Assembly (NCBI GenBank): GCA_017380615.1
Contig: JAFODQ010000078.1
Coordinates: 1-37,114 of the forward strand
Length of the DNA stretch: 37,114 bases
Reading direction: 5' to 3'
From: Clostridia bacterium
GTDB taxonomy: Bacteria; Bacillota; Clostridia; Oscillospirales; Acutalibacteraceae
Shown: one piece after another, positions 24,079 to 33,517 of the stretch
Layout of the letters: each line of letters starts with the position of its first letter
Numbering within the stretch: the stretch's first letter is position 1
Position numbers and translations under genes: made by a program
Notes under the pieces: model-generated
Seen by the model: the letters and a program-made list of their open reading frames with translations, nothing else
What the model was told of the DNA's origin: nothing
The model's database searches: none

Positions 24079-25053
24079 ATGGGCTATAAAAATTTGAAAT
24101 TCCCTGAAAACTCATTGTTCCTTGTAACAGGTGGCGCAGGCTTCATCGGTTCAAATCTGTGTGAAGCAATTCTTGATCTTGGTTACCGTGTGCGCTGTCT
24201 TGACGACCTTTCAACAGGTAAGCAGGAAAATGTTGATATGTTTGCAGACCGTGAGGGCTATGAGTTTATCAAGGGCGACATAAAGGATTACGAAACATGT
24301 CTCAAGGCTTGTGAGGGCGTGGATTTTGTTCTCAATCAGGCTGCATGGGGAAGCGTTCCCCGTTCAATTGAGATGCCGTTGTTTTATTGCAAAAACAACA
24401 TTGAAGGCACACTCAATATGCTTGAGGCTGCAAGACAGTGTGGCGTAAAGAAATTTGTTTATGCATCAAGCTCCTCTGTTTATGGTGATGAGCCGAATCT
24501 CCCCAAAACAGAAGGCAGAGAGGGAAACCTTCTTTCTCCCTATGCTGTCACAAAGCGTTGTGACGAGGAATGGGCAAAGATGTACACAATGCACTACGGT
24601 CTCGATACATACGGAATGAGATATTTCAATGTCTTTGGTCGCAGACAGGACCCGTACGGTGCTTATGCAGCAGTTATCCCGAAATTTCTCAAGCAGCTTC
24701 TTAACGGAGAGGTGCCCACCATAAATGGTGATGGTAAGCAGAGCAGAGATTTCACATATATTGACAATGTTATTGAGGCAAACCTGAAATCCTGCCTTGC
24801 ATCACACGAGGCAGCAGGCAAGGCATATAATATTGCCTACGGTGGCAGAGAATATCTCATTGATATTTATTACGGACTTACAAGAGCTCTCGGCATTGAT
24901 GTTGAGCCAAACTTCGGTCCTGACCGTAAGGGAGATATCAAGCATTCAAATGCTGATATTTCCAGAGCAAAGGAGCTTCTGGGCTATGACCCGGATTACA
25001 GCTTTCAGGATGGCATTAAGCTTGCCATAGAATGGTACAAGGAGAATCTTTAA
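24079..25053 (+). CDS. tviC: UDP-N-acetylglucosamine(uronate) 4-epimerase (TviC/WbpP-type)
   Basis: The 324-residue SDR epimerase has the NAD loop TGGAGFIGSN, the Ser segment YASSSSVYGD, and YxxxK at Tyr155/Lys159 (SPYAVTK). LNQAAWGSVPRSIEMP and YFNVFGRRQDP are typical of WbpP/TviC, which prefer N-acetylated substrates over UDP-glucose. Acting with the preceding dehydrogenase it should yield UDP-GalNAcA. ATG 24079 has TTGGAGA eight bases upstream and lies two bases after the dehydrogenase stop. The order of the two reactions is not decided by sequence. Confidence 0.9.
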   Translation: MGYKNLKFPENSLFLVTGGAGFIGSNLCEAILDLGYRVRCLDDLSTGKQENVDMFADREGYEFIKGDIKDYETCLKACEGVDFVLNQAAWGSVPRSIEMPLFYCKNNIEGTLNMLEAARQCGVKKFVYASSSSVYGDEPNLPKTEGREGNLLSPYAVTKRCDEEWAKMYTMHYGLDTYGMRYFNVFGRRQDPYGAYAAVIPKFLKQLLNGEVPTINGDGKQSRDFTYIDNVIEANLKSCLASHEAAGKAYNIAYGGREYLIDIYYGLTRALGIDVEPNFGPDRKGDIKHSNADISRAKELLGYDPDYSFQDGIKLAIEWYKENL

Positions 25054-25054
25054 G

Positions 25055-26188
25055 ATGAGCAAAGGCACAGTTCTTTATATCGGTGGCTTCGAGTTGCCTG
25101 ACAGAAATGCGGCAGCTCACCGTGTTATCAATAACGCCCGTGCATTTAAAGAATTGGGCTATAATGTGATTTTTGCAGGTGTGGACAAAACCGTGAAGGT
25201 GGCTGTTACCGAAACGCAGCAGGTCTTCGGCTTTGAAAGCTACCCGATGCCATACCCCACATCCTCAGGGGAATGGGCAAGGCAGCTTGTGGATATGAGC
25301 CACTATAAATGGGTCTGCGAGAAATGTGCAGATATAAAGTACATTATCTGCTATAACCTTCACGCCATTCCTCTTATGAAGGTGCTTTCTTATGCAAAAT
25401 CCAAGGATATAAAGGTTATTGCCGATTGCACGGAGTGGTATGAAAACAAATTCTCGCCAAATCCCGTCAGGCTCATCAAGTTCATTGACACAGAGCTTGC
25501 CATGAAGGTTTTCCAGAAAAGGTGCGATGGCATGATTGCCATAAGCACATATCTTGAAAATTACTACAATAAATTTATCGATAAAATCCTTGTTGTGCCA
25601 CCTCTTGTTGATGCAACCGAGGAAAAGTGGAGCTGTGAGCCTGAGCCACAGGATAAAATCACCTTCGTTTATTCAGGCACTCCGGGTGACGCGAAGGACA
25701 AAATCGGTCAGATTGTTGAGTGCTTTCTGAAGCTTGAGGGAAAAGAAAATGTGTGCTTTCGGGTGGTTGGTATCACACGGGAGGAGTTTTTCAAGAGCTA
25801 TTCTCACCTTGAGCCTCAGGCAGAGAAAATTGACACCTTCGCACAGTTTTTCGGCAGAGTTTCTCACATTGACAGTATAAGGTTGCTAAGGGATGCAGAT
25901 TATTGCATCTTTATGAGAAACAGCACACGCAAAAACAACGCAGGCTTCCCCACCAAGTTTGTGGAGTGCTACACAAGTGGCGTGGGCATTATCGCAAACG
26001 AAATAAGCGATATTAAAAAATATTTCCCTGAGGATGCTTACAGCATTCTCATTGAAGAAAACACAGAAGAACAAATTCTTGGTGCGTTGAAAAAAGCAAT
26101 CTCCAAAGGGAAAGCACCCAAGAGAAGCACAGAGGAAAACCCATTTGATTACAGAAAGTGGATTGATGAGTTCAAATCTTTTTTATAA
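25055..26188 (+). CDS. Glycosyltransferase, GT-B fold (GT4-like)
   Basis: The 377-residue protein begins GTVLYIGGFELPDRNAAAHRV, a start seen in GT4-type transferases of capsule loci, and has ADCTEWYENKF near 125-135, ISTYLENYY, and the second domain opening ITFVYSGTPGDAKDKIG. A NNAGFPTKFVECYTSGVGII segment takes the place of the normal E-x7-E loop. It is presumably one of the assembly enzymes for the repeat unit; donor and linkage are unknown. It starts one base after the epimerase gene. Confidence 0.82.
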   Translation: MSKGTVLYIGGFELPDRNAAAHRVINNARAFKELGYNVIFAGVDKTVKVAVTETQQVFGFESYPMPYPTSSGEWARQLVDMSHYKWVCEKCADIKYIICYNLHAIPLMKVLSYAKSKDIKVIADCTEWYENKFSPNPVRLIKFIDTELAMKVFQKRCDGMIAISTYLENYYNKFIDKILVVPPLVDATEEKWSCEPEPQDKITFVYSGTPGDAKDKIGQIVECFLKLEGKENVCFRVVGITREEFFKSYSHLEPQAEKIDTFAQFFGRVSHIDSIRLLRDADYCIFMRNSTRKNNAGFPTKFVECYTSGVGIIANEISDIKKYFPEDAYSILIEENTEEQILGALKKAISKGKAPKRSTEENPFDYRKWIDEFKSFL

Positions 26189-26206
26189 AAATAATGAGGT
26201 AAGTAA

Positions 26207-27418
26207 ATGAGAGTTTTGCAAATAAATCCTTTTTATAATTACGGCAGCACCGGAAAGATTGTGAAGGATATAAGCGATAGCCTCCTCAGAGACGGACACG
26301 AATCATATATATGCTACTCGCAGGATTTAGGCTTTGAGAAAACAGAGGGCGTTGAATTTTTTAAGTATGTTTATCTTTTGGAAAAATATATTTGCGCGTT
26401 TCTTACACGAATATTCGGTAACAGATACGGAAATGTGTTTTTCTCAACAATGAGATTGAAAAAATATATCAAGAAAATCAATCCCGATGTTGTGCATATT
26501 CATTGCCTTAATGATTACAGTGCAAATTTATACACTCTTCTCGATTTTCTCAAGAAGAATAAATATAGAACCGTCATAACAGAGCATGCGGAATTCTATC
26601 ACACCGGAAACTGCGCATACGCATTTGAGTGCGATAAGTGGAAGACTGGCTGTTACGAATGTCCCCGTTTATATTACGCTGTGAAATCAAAGTTGTTTGA
26701 TTCAACATCACGCAACTGGAAGAAAATGAGGAAGGCCTTTGATGGCGCAGATAATGTTACGCTTGTTTCTGTTTCTGAATGGCTGAGCACAAGAACACAA
26801 GCCTCGGAAATTACACGGAATGTAAAAAACAGGGTAGTCCTCAATGGTATAAATACATCGCTGTTCAGAAACTATGCAAAAGAAGAGGTTTCTGAGGATA
26901 TACTTCAGTTTTTTGATAAGAAAACAGTTTTGTTTGTAACATCAAGCTTTTATTCCCCCGTAAAGGGCGGAACGATTGTGCTTGAAATGGCACGGAAGCT
27001 ACCTCAATATAATTTTGTGATTTTGTGCAGTGGTCAGGTGGATTGCCTGGGACTTGAAAATGTCAAGCATATTGATTTTGTAAAGGATCAGGAAACACTG
27101 GCAAAATATTATTCAATGGCAGATGTTACCTTGCTTACAAGCAAAAAGGAAACCTTCAGTATGCCTGTTGCAGAAAGTCTTTGTTGCGGAACGCCTCTTG
27201 TCGGCTTCTATGCAGGTGGTCCCGAAAGTATTGCTATTGAGGAATATTGCGAGTTTGTTGACTACGGAAATGTTGATTTGCTGTGTGAAAAGCTCACACA
27301 AGCTATGAATAAAACCTTTGACAAAAAGAAAATTGCCGAAAGAGCAAAAGCAAAATACTCTGCACAAACAATGGCAGAGGAATACACAAAAGTGTATAAG
27401 GAGATTATCAACCAATGA
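26207..27418 (+). CDS. Glycosyltransferase family 4 (WcaC-like)
   Basis: The 403-residue GT4 protein has MRVLQINPFYNYGSTGKIV, the DVVHIHCLNDYS strand, and HAEFYHTGNCAYAFECDKW followed by GCYECP, a Cys-containing loop seen in WcaC-like and related transferases. The C-terminal half carries E-x7-E in KKETFSMPVAESLCCGTPL. Base composition looks AT-richer than upstream genes. GAGG precedes the ATG and the stop overlaps the polymerase start by four bases. The linkage made is unknown. Confidence 0.88.
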   Translation: MRVLQINPFYNYGSTGKIVKDISDSLLRDGHESYICYSQDLGFEKTEGVEFFKYVYLLEKYICAFLTRIFGNRYGNVFFSTMRLKKYIKKINPDVVHIHCLNDYSANLYTLLDFLKKNKYRTVITEHAEFYHTGNCAYAFECDKWKTGCYECPRLYYAVKSKLFDSTSRNWKKMRKAFDGADNVTLVSVSEWLSTRTQASEITRNVKNRVVLNGINTSLFRNYAKEEVSEDILQFFDKKTVLFVTSSFYSPVKGGTIVLEMARKLPQYNFVILCSGQVDCLGLENVKHIDFVKDQETLAKYYSMADVTLLTSKKETFSMPVAESLCCGTPLVGFYAGGPESIAIEEYCEFVDYGNVDLLCEKLTQAMNKTFDKKKIAERAKAKYSAQTMAEEYTKVYKEIINQ

Positions 27419-28596
27419 AGAAGAGCAGAAAAAGCAACTACTCATTAGTAATTCTGTGTGTATTGCTTTTTGATTTCATAAATTTTTATCTGCGGGTAAA
27501 TGAAATAATCGGTGAGCCTTTAGGTATGAACCTGAAGAGAATCAGTTATATATTTTTATTTCTGAATTTTATATATACTTTTGCCGTTTATCTCATAAAA
27601 AACGTAGGCATAAGCAAAATAACACTGTTTAATCTGACTTTTATGGTGTTTATGCTGGTGATGTATTTCAGACGGGGAAATGCATTGGAATTAAGCGATA
27701 TAATGAACTTGACATCCTGGTATATAATACCGTTCTTGTTTTATTACTATGGCTTTCCTAAATCCAAAAGAGCGCTCAACACAATAATGGCAGTTTTTGT
27801 GTTTATGTTCATTTTTATGTATTATCGATTTGGCGTTCTTTCAGATGTGAGAAATGCAGGTGTGACAAATGCAATTTATTTCTTAATTATGTCCCTGTTG
27901 TTTGTTATGTTCATGGAAAACAGAGTATTGAAAATCGTCTTTTATGTTTCAATTACAGTGCTCACGATTTTGTCACTGAAGATAGTGCCTCTTGCAATGC
28001 TGTTTTCAACACTGATTATAGGCTTTGTTTTCCAGAGAAACAATTCAAGAGGCTCGTTGCTGAAGCGGTTTGTGGCATCCGGTGTGGCTCTTCTGATTGT
28101 GGGCGTTTTGTTCCTGGTAGTATCATACATTGCAGGCATTGATATTCTCGGAAATATTACTATGGATATTGATAACGAGGGAAATGGACGCTTTGATATA
28201 TGGAGGAATATTATCAATATTTTCAGCAGAGCACCTGTTAACGAAAAGCTGTTTGGTTTAGGCTTTGAAAAGAGCGAGGAGCTGATTGGTATGGCTGCTC
28301 ATAGCGATTTCCTTGAGGTGTTGTTCTCCTTTGGCTTTGTTGGCTTGGCATTCTTTATAATATCTTTTTTCCTTGTTGCCAAAAAGATTGTAATCAGGGC
28401 ATGGAAAAGAGGCAGCAGATATCTCGGAATTGCTCTTGCAGCAGTTTGCCAGATGCTGATAATATTTGCATTCTCAAACTCATTCTTTGTTTCTAACTAT
28501 CTTCTGATTGCCTTGAGCATGGTGGGCTTCCTTCTTAACCACTATGACAGCAGGCCCGTGCATTATATCTCATCTCACCACCATGATGAGTATTAA
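27415..28596 (+). CDS. Wzy-type polysaccharide polymerase (O-antigen ligase/polymerase-like)
   Basis: The 393-residue protein is almost entirely hydrophobic with about ten to eleven predicted membrane segments and one larger outside loop (about 240-290: DIDNEGNGRFDIWRNIINIF, then KLFGLGFEKSEE and HSDFLEVLFSFGFVG). Loops with this GRFDIW and HSDFLE pattern are typical of O-antigen polymerases/ligases. With a Wzx-like flippase in the same operon, polymerisation of lipid-linked repeats outside the membrane is the likely role. Sequences of this family diverge quickly, so the name rests on topology, motif and position. Confidence 0.82.
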   Translation: MKKSRKSNYSLVILCVLLFDFINFYLRVNEIIGEPLGMNLKRISYIFLFLNFIYTFAVYLIKNVGISKITLFNLTFMVFMLVMYFRRGNALELSDIMNLTSWYIIPFLFYYYGFPKSKRALNTIMAVFVFMFIFMYYRFGVLSDVRNAGVTNAIYFLIMSLLFVMFMENRVLKIVFYVSITVLTILSLKIVPLAMLFSTLIIGFVFQRNNSRGSLLKRFVASGVALLIVGVLFLVVSYIAGIDILGNITMDIDNEGNGRFDIWRNIINIFSRAPVNEKLFGLGFEKSEELIGMAAHSDFLEVLFSFGFVGLAFFIISFFLVAKKIVIRAWKRGSRYLGIALAAVCQMLIIFAFSNSFFVSNYLLIALSMVGFLLNHYDSRPVHYISSHHHDEY

Positions 28597-28613
28597 GGTA
28601 GGGGGGCAACAGT

Positions 28614-29810
28614 ATGAAAATAATGATTATCGCTGCCGCCGGCTTGCCTATACCTGCATATAAAGGTGGTGCAACCGAGACATTGGTAACAGAGCTTCTG
28701 AAAAATATAAAAAACGAAGATGATTTACAGATAGATGTTTTTTCAAGCTGCAAAAAGGAAGCTGATTATACCGACGGTGAGGGAAATATAAAATACTTCT
28801 ATATTCAGCAGAATCTGTTTGATAAATTGTACACGCAGTTTTTCAGAGCTTTAAGACTTTTATTTCTTAAGAAAATAAATATTCCTTGCGCTTTTGCAAG
28901 AAAGCTGAGTAAATCAATTGATCTGAGTAAATATGACACCATCATTTTAGAAGGAAATAAAAATCAGGTTAATGTAATCAGAAAAAATTACAAGGGTAAA
29001 ATTGTTCTTCATATTCATACAGCAATGACCTTCACTAAGAATACACCCTTTGCAAAGCAGATTTTGAGTAACTGTAGCTTTGCTTTAGGAAACAGCAGCT
29101 ATACAGCATCTGTTATAAAAGAAATAGATGAAGCTCAGAGCGAAAAGGTTATTGCTTATCCAAACTGTATTGATACGGCTCTTTTCCGTGAGGGTGCCAC
29201 AGAGAGTGCACGTGCAGAGATTCGCAGAAAATATGGTATTTCTCAGGATGAATATGTGTATATCTACTGTGGAAGGGTTGAGCCCAGAAAGGGTGTAAAG
29301 GAGCTCCTTCAGGCTTTTATGCAAAATGGCTGCAACGGAAGACTGATGATAGTGGGTGCCAGCTGGTTCAGCTCGCAGACAAAAACCGAATATATTCAGG
29401 AGCTTGAGAAAATCTCCGAGCCTATAAGGGACAAGGTAATCTTTACGGGCTACATTCCTCACAATGAGCTTCCTGCATATTATGCCGCGGCAGATATGTG
29501 CGTGGTGCCGTCTGTTTGTGAGGAGGCTGCTTGTCTTGTAGTGCTTGAGGCACAGGCAAGTAATACTCCTGTAATTGCTTCCGATAAGGGAGGCATTCCC
29601 GAATTTATATATGAGGGCTTTTCAACAACAGTCAGATGTGATGAAAGCTTTGTTTCAAATCTTGCTTCAGAAATGGAAAAAAGACAAGAAAATCCTCCTG
29701 TCATTGAAGCACGGGAGGACTTTGAAGACTTTCTCAGAAAGAATGATACACAGCAGTATTACACCAATTTTAAAGAAATTATGAAAAAGGTGAAATTGAG
29801 TGATAAATAA
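28614..29810 (+). CDS. Glycosyltransferase family 4
   Basis: The 398-residue protein has MKIMIIAAAGLPIPAYKGGATET at the N-terminus (glycine-rich acceptor loop), KIVLHIHTAMTF, a second domain starting YIYCGRVEPRKGVKELL near 220, and E-x7-E in VCEEAACLVVLEAQASNTPVI. These are the hallmarks of retaining GT4 enzymes. Its ATG lies behind a G-rich box (AGGGGGG), and its 3' end overlaps the pyruvyl transferase start by 11 bases. Donor unknown. Confidence 0.9.
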   Translation: MKIMIIAAAGLPIPAYKGGATETLVTELLKNIKNEDDLQIDVFSSCKKEADYTDGEGNIKYFYIQQNLFDKLYTQFFRALRLLFLKKINIPCAFARKLSKSIDLSKYDTIILEGNKNQVNVIRKNYKGKIVLHIHTAMTFTKNTPFAKQILSNCSFALGNSSYTASVIKEIDEAQSEKVIAYPNCIDTALFREGATESARAEIRRKYGISQDEYVYIYCGRVEPRKGVKELLQAFMQNGCNGRLMIVGASWFSSQTKTEYIQELEKISEPIRDKVIFTGYIPHNELPAYYAAADMCVVPSVCEEAACLVVLEAQASNTPVIASDKGGIPEFIYEGFSTTVRCDESFVSNLASEMEKRQENPPVIEAREDFEDFLRKNDTQQYYTNFKEIMKKVKLSDK

Positions 29811-30912
29811 GAAAATCGCAACCCTGACCTTTCACAGAGCTGTGAATTACGGTGCAGTTTTTCAGACCTATGCCTTGCAAAAAGCAATAGAGAAGGAGGG
29901 TTTTGAAACAGAGGTTGCAGATTACAGAAACGCTTTTTTAGAGTCGCTTCATAATCCACACGATTTAAGCAAATACAAAACAATTCTTCACTACATAAAG
30001 GCAATCACAAAAAACAGAGTGAAGAGAGACAATCGTGCAAATTTCGAAAGCTTCAGAAGAGCTCACATCAGCATCAGCCAAAATGTGTACGATGAAAAAA
30101 ACGTTTCCCGGATTGCAGAGGATTATGCTGCAGTAATTGTGGGAAGTGACCAGGTGTGGAATCTTAATTGTACAAATCAGGATGAGGCATACTTTTTACC
30201 GTTTTCCACAGGCACGGCAAAAAAGTTTTCTTATGCTGCAAGCATGGGTATCAAGCTCGAAACCGATGAACTTAAAGCCACATACAGAAGGCTGACTGAA
30301 GGCTTTGATGCAATATCTGTGCGCGAAGTACAGGCACAGCAGGAGCTGGAGTCAATCGGTGTTCCCTCTGTGGTGTGTGCCGACCCTACTTTGCTTCTTG
30401 ATGGTTGCGAGTGGGCAAGTCTGGAAAAGAAGCCACAAGGCCTTTCGGGAAACGAAAAGTATCTTCTTGTTTATGTTATCGTGGAAACTCCCACGATTTT
30501 TGAAAAAGCAAAGAAAATTGCTGAGGAAAAGGGTCTTGAGCTTGTGTATATCAATGAGGGTCTCCTGAAGAAGGGCGGCTTCAGAAATTTATATAAGCTT
30601 TCCCCTGAGGAGTGGCTCTGGGCTTTCCGCCACGCCTCATATATAGTTACAAATTCATTTCACGGCACAGCGTTTTCCCTGAACTTCGCAAGAAATTTCG
30701 TGGTTGAGCCATTGCCCGTGAAAACAAATGCCAATTCAAGAATAACAGACCTTCTTGATTGTGTTGGTCTGAGGTCGCACTTTATTGAAGGCGACAGTAA
30801 CATTTTTCTTGAGGATGTAGATTACAGCAGTGTTGATTTATCTGTTATTAAAAAGCAATCACAGCAGTATCTTAAGGATATACTCGGCACTGTTGAGCAA
30901 CAAGGAAATTGA
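29800..30912 (+). CDS. Polysaccharide pyruvyl transferase family protein
   Basis: The 370-residue protein matches the CsaB/WcaK pyruvyl transferase family (PF04230): HRAVNYGAVFQTYALQ at the N-terminus, VGSDQVWN at about 114-121 and VTNSFHGTAFSLNFARNF near 283-300. Members place a pyruvate ketal on a sugar hydroxyl pair using PEP, giving the polymer extra negative charge; some members instead have other transferase roles. The start is GTG 29800, about nine bases after an AAGG box, overlapping the preceding glycosyltransferase by 11 bases. The flippase gene follows immediately. Confidence 0.88.
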   Translation: MINKKIATLTFHRAVNYGAVFQTYALQKAIEKEGFETEVADYRNAFLESLHNPHDLSKYKTILHYIKAITKNRVKRDNRANFESFRRAHISISQNVYDEKNVSRIAEDYAAVIVGSDQVWNLNCTNQDEAYFLPFSTGTAKKFSYAASMGIKLETDELKATYRRLTEGFDAISVREVQAQQELESIGVPSVVCADPTLLLDGCEWASLEKKPQGLSGNEKYLLVYVIVETPTIFEKAKKIAEEKGLELVYINEGLLKKGGFRNLYKLSPEEWLWAFRHASYIVTNSFHGTAFSLNFARNFVVEPLPVKTNANSRITDLLDCVGLRSHFIEGDSNIFLEDVDYSSVDLSVIKKQSQQYLKDILGTVEQQGN

Positions 30913-30913
30913 T

Positions 30914-32476
30914 ATGGGAAATTCGTCAAGAGTAAAAAACGCTATAAAAAATGTAGGAATAGCAGGTGGGCTGCAGATATTCAATCTGATTCTCAACTTT
31001 GTGTCTCGTACCTACTTTGTCAATCTTCTGGGAAATGACTACCTTTCTTGTGACGGCTTGTTTACAAACATTCTTACGGTGCTGTCCTTTTCCGAGCTTG
31101 GCATAGGTAGTGCGATTGTTTACAGCCTTTATAAGCCCATAGCAGAGGATGACAAGGTGCAAATCGGCAAGCTGATGAATCTGTTTGCCACGGCTTACAG
31201 GATAATTGCTGTTGTAATATCCGTTTGCGGCGTTGCCTTGATTCCGTTTCTTGGGTATCTTGTGGATGATGTTCCCGATGTCAAGGAGAGCATAACACTT
31301 TTATATCTTCTGTTCCTGGGTAACACGGTTGCCTCGTACATTTTCGGTTACAAACGGTCATACCTGATGGCAAATCAGGAAAACTATATTGTTGTGCTTG
31401 TTCATCAGGGCTTTAATACCCTTAAAATCGCAGCACAGATTTTATTGTTGTATTGGACCCACAATTATATATTGTATCTTATTATCACGATTGTATCCAC
31501 GCTTCTCACAAACGTGGTAAGCACTGCAATCACAAATAATAAATATCCCTGGATGAATAAATATAAAAAGAACAAGCTTACCAAAGATGAAAGAAAGCCC
31601 ATCTTTTCAAACATTGCTGCAATATTCAATTATAAGCTGGGTTCGGTTATTCTCACAGGAACAAGCAATATCATAATTTCTCTTATTCTCAAGACAGCTT
31701 ATGTGGGGCTTGTATCAAACTATAATCTTGTCATTTCTGCCGTTCAAGTGGTTGTGGGTCAGATTCAGAACGGTCTTCAGGGAACTGTGGGTAATTTCAA
31801 TGTTACAGCAGATGAAGAAAGAAAGCACACGATATTCCATCAGCTGTTCTTCATTTCGTTTTGGCTTATAGGCTTTATCACAATCGGTCTTGCTGTTATG
31901 CTCACAGACTTTGTGGGTACCGTGTGGCTCAACACAGATTATATTGTCAGCTATGATGTTGTGATTGCTCTGTGCTTGTCGTTTTATTTTCTGATGATAA
32001 ACACTGTTCCGTCTATATACAGAACAACATTGGGTATCTTCAAGGAAGCAAGAATGTGCCCCATTTATGCTTCAATTATCAATATTATACTGGCTGTGGT
32101 GCTGGGAAAAACCATAGGTCTTTCAGGTGTGTTTTTTGCGACAGCAATTGCACGGCTTCTCACCTTCAACCTGATGGATCCGTATTTCGTTTATAAGAAA
32201 GCATTCGGAAAAAATGTAAAGGGTTTCTACATTCGCTTCATAAAGTATTTCCTTGTGCTTGTTGTAGCATATATAGCAACGGCTTTTGTGGCAGACTTTA
32301 TTCAGGTTGAAGGCTTTTGGAGCTTCATCCTTAAAGGCATTGTGGTAACAGTTGTTTGCAATGCTTTGTTCCTGCTGTTCTTCTTCAGAACAGAGATGTT
32401 CAGAGAATCAATACAGTTAGTTTGTAATATGTCCATTATAAAGAAATTCAAAATCAAATTAAAAAAGAGGTCATAA
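30914..32476 (+). CDS. Wzx-type polysaccharide flippase
   Basis: The 520-residue protein has about 12-14 membrane segments and the MOP-superfamily flippase pattern, with the N-terminal SSRVKNAIKNVGIAGGLQIFN and LSFSELGIGSAIVYSLYKPI followed by a charged loop. It would move lipid-linked repeat units to the outer face of the membrane. ATG 30914 is one base after the previous stop; a 28-codon longer frame exists but overlaps the pyruvyl transferase and has no ribosome binding site. The gene is AT-rich. CapE follows after two bases. Confidence 0.9.
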   Translation: MGNSSRVKNAIKNVGIAGGLQIFNLILNFVSRTYFVNLLGNDYLSCDGLFTNILTVLSFSELGIGSAIVYSLYKPIAEDDKVQIGKLMNLFATAYRIIAVVISVCGVALIPFLGYLVDDVPDVKESITLLYLLFLGNTVASYIFGYKRSYLMANQENYIVVLVHQGFNTLKIAAQILLLYWTHNYILYLIITIVSTLLTNVVSTAITNNKYPWMNKYKKNKLTKDERKPIFSNIAAIFNYKLGSVILTGTSNIIISLILKTAYVGLVSNYNLVISAVQVVVGQIQNGLQGTVGNFNVTADEERKHTIFHQLFFISFWLIGFITIGLAVMLTDFVGTVWLNTDYIVSYDVVIALCLSFYFLMINTVPSIYRTTLGIFKEARMCPIYASIINIILAVVLGKTIGLSGVFFATAIARLLTFNLMDPYFVYKKAFGKNVKGFYIRFIKYFLVLVVAYIATAFVADFIQVEGFWSFILKGIVVTVVCNALFLLFFFRTEMFRESIQLVCNMSIIKKFKIKLKKRS

Positions 32477-32478
32477 TT

Positions 32479-33516
32479 ATGTCATCATTTTCAGGTAAAA
32501 CACTCATGATTACGGGTGGTACAGGTTCATTTGGCAATGCTGTGCTCAATCGTTTTCTGGATACAGATATCGGGGAAATCCGTATCTTTTCCCGTGATGA
32601 AAAGAAGCAGGATGATATGCGTCACGATTTTCAGGCTAAAATGCCTGAGGTGGCAGAAAAAATTAAATTCTATATCGGAGACGTGCGTGACCTTGCAAGT
32701 GTGAAAAATGCAATGCATGGTGTTGATTATATTTTCCATGCTGCAGCACTCAAGCAGGTGCCATCCTGCGAGTTTTTCCCAATTGAAGCAGTGAAAACAA
32801 ATGTAATCGGCACAGAAAATGTTCTCACAGCCGCAATTGAAGCAGGTGTGAAGAACATTGTTTGCCTCTCAACCGATAAGGCGGCATATCCCGTAAATGC
32901 AATGGGTACCTCAAAGGCAATGATGGAAAAGGTTGTTGTTGCCAAGAGCAGAACTGTCAGTCCCGAGAAAACAAAAATCTGCTGCACCCGTTACGGCAAT
33001 GTAATGTGCTCAAGAGGCTCCGTTATTCCTCTCTGGATTGAGCAGATAAAGCAGGGCAAGCCCATCACAATCACAGAGCCCTCAATGACAAGATTCATTA
33101 TGTCTCTTGATGAAGCAGTTGACCTCGTGCTCTTTGCCTTCGAAAATGGCGTTTCAGGTGATATTCTGGTGCAGAAGGCACCTGCCTGCACAATTGAAAC
33201 CCTTGCAAGGGCAGTGGCAGAGCTTTTCAATCCCGAAACCGAAATCAAGGTTATCGGTATCCGTCATGGTGAGAAGATTTATGAAACACTTCTCACAAAC
33301 GAAGAGTGTGCAGGTGCTGTTGATATGGGAGCTTTCTATCGCGTGCCATGTGATAAGAGAGGTCTTAACTACGATAAATATTTCAATGATGGTGATAAAG
33401 AGAGAAATCCTCTTTCCGAGTTTAATTCAAACAACACTCAGCTTCTGGATGTGGAGCAGGTTAAGGAGAAGCTTCTTTCACTTCAATACATCAGAGACGA
33501 ATTAGAGGCAAAGTGA
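32479..33516 (+). CDS. capE: UDP-GlcNAc 4,6-dehydratase/5-epimerase (CapE/FnlA/WbjB)
   Basis: The 345-residue soluble SDR enzyme has the NAD loop GGTGSFG (13-19) and the active-site run Ser131-Thr132-Asp133-Lys134, with Met142 and Lys146 in the YxxxK position; Met at this place is known from CapE. It performs the first step of UDP-L-FucNAc formation: 4,6-dehydration and 5-epimerisation of UDP-GlcNAc. The next two genes are CapF- and CapG-like, so the whole three-step pathway is encoded in order. AGAGG lies eight bases before the ATG. Confidence 0.93.
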   Translation: MSSFSGKTLMITGGTGSFGNAVLNRFLDTDIGEIRIFSRDEKKQDDMRHDFQAKMPEVAEKIKFYIGDVRDLASVKNAMHGVDYIFHAAALKQVPSCEFFPIEAVKTNVIGTENVLTAAIEAGVKNIVCLSTDKAAYPVNAMGTSKAMMEKVVVAKSRTVSPEKTKICCTRYGNVMCSRGSVIPLWIEQIKQGKPITITEPSMTRFIMSLDEAVDLVLFAFENGVSGDILVQKAPACTIETLARAVAELFNPETEIKVIGIRHGEKIYETLLTNEECAGAVDMGAFYRVPCDKRGLNYDKYFNDGDKERNPLSEFNSNNTQLLDVEQVKEKLLSLQYIRDELEAK

Positions 33517-33517
33517 T

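Noticed and set aside
30830-30913. 28-codon extension of the flippase
   Set aside because: It overlaps the pyruvyl transferase and lacks a ribosome binding site; ATG 30914 fits family length.
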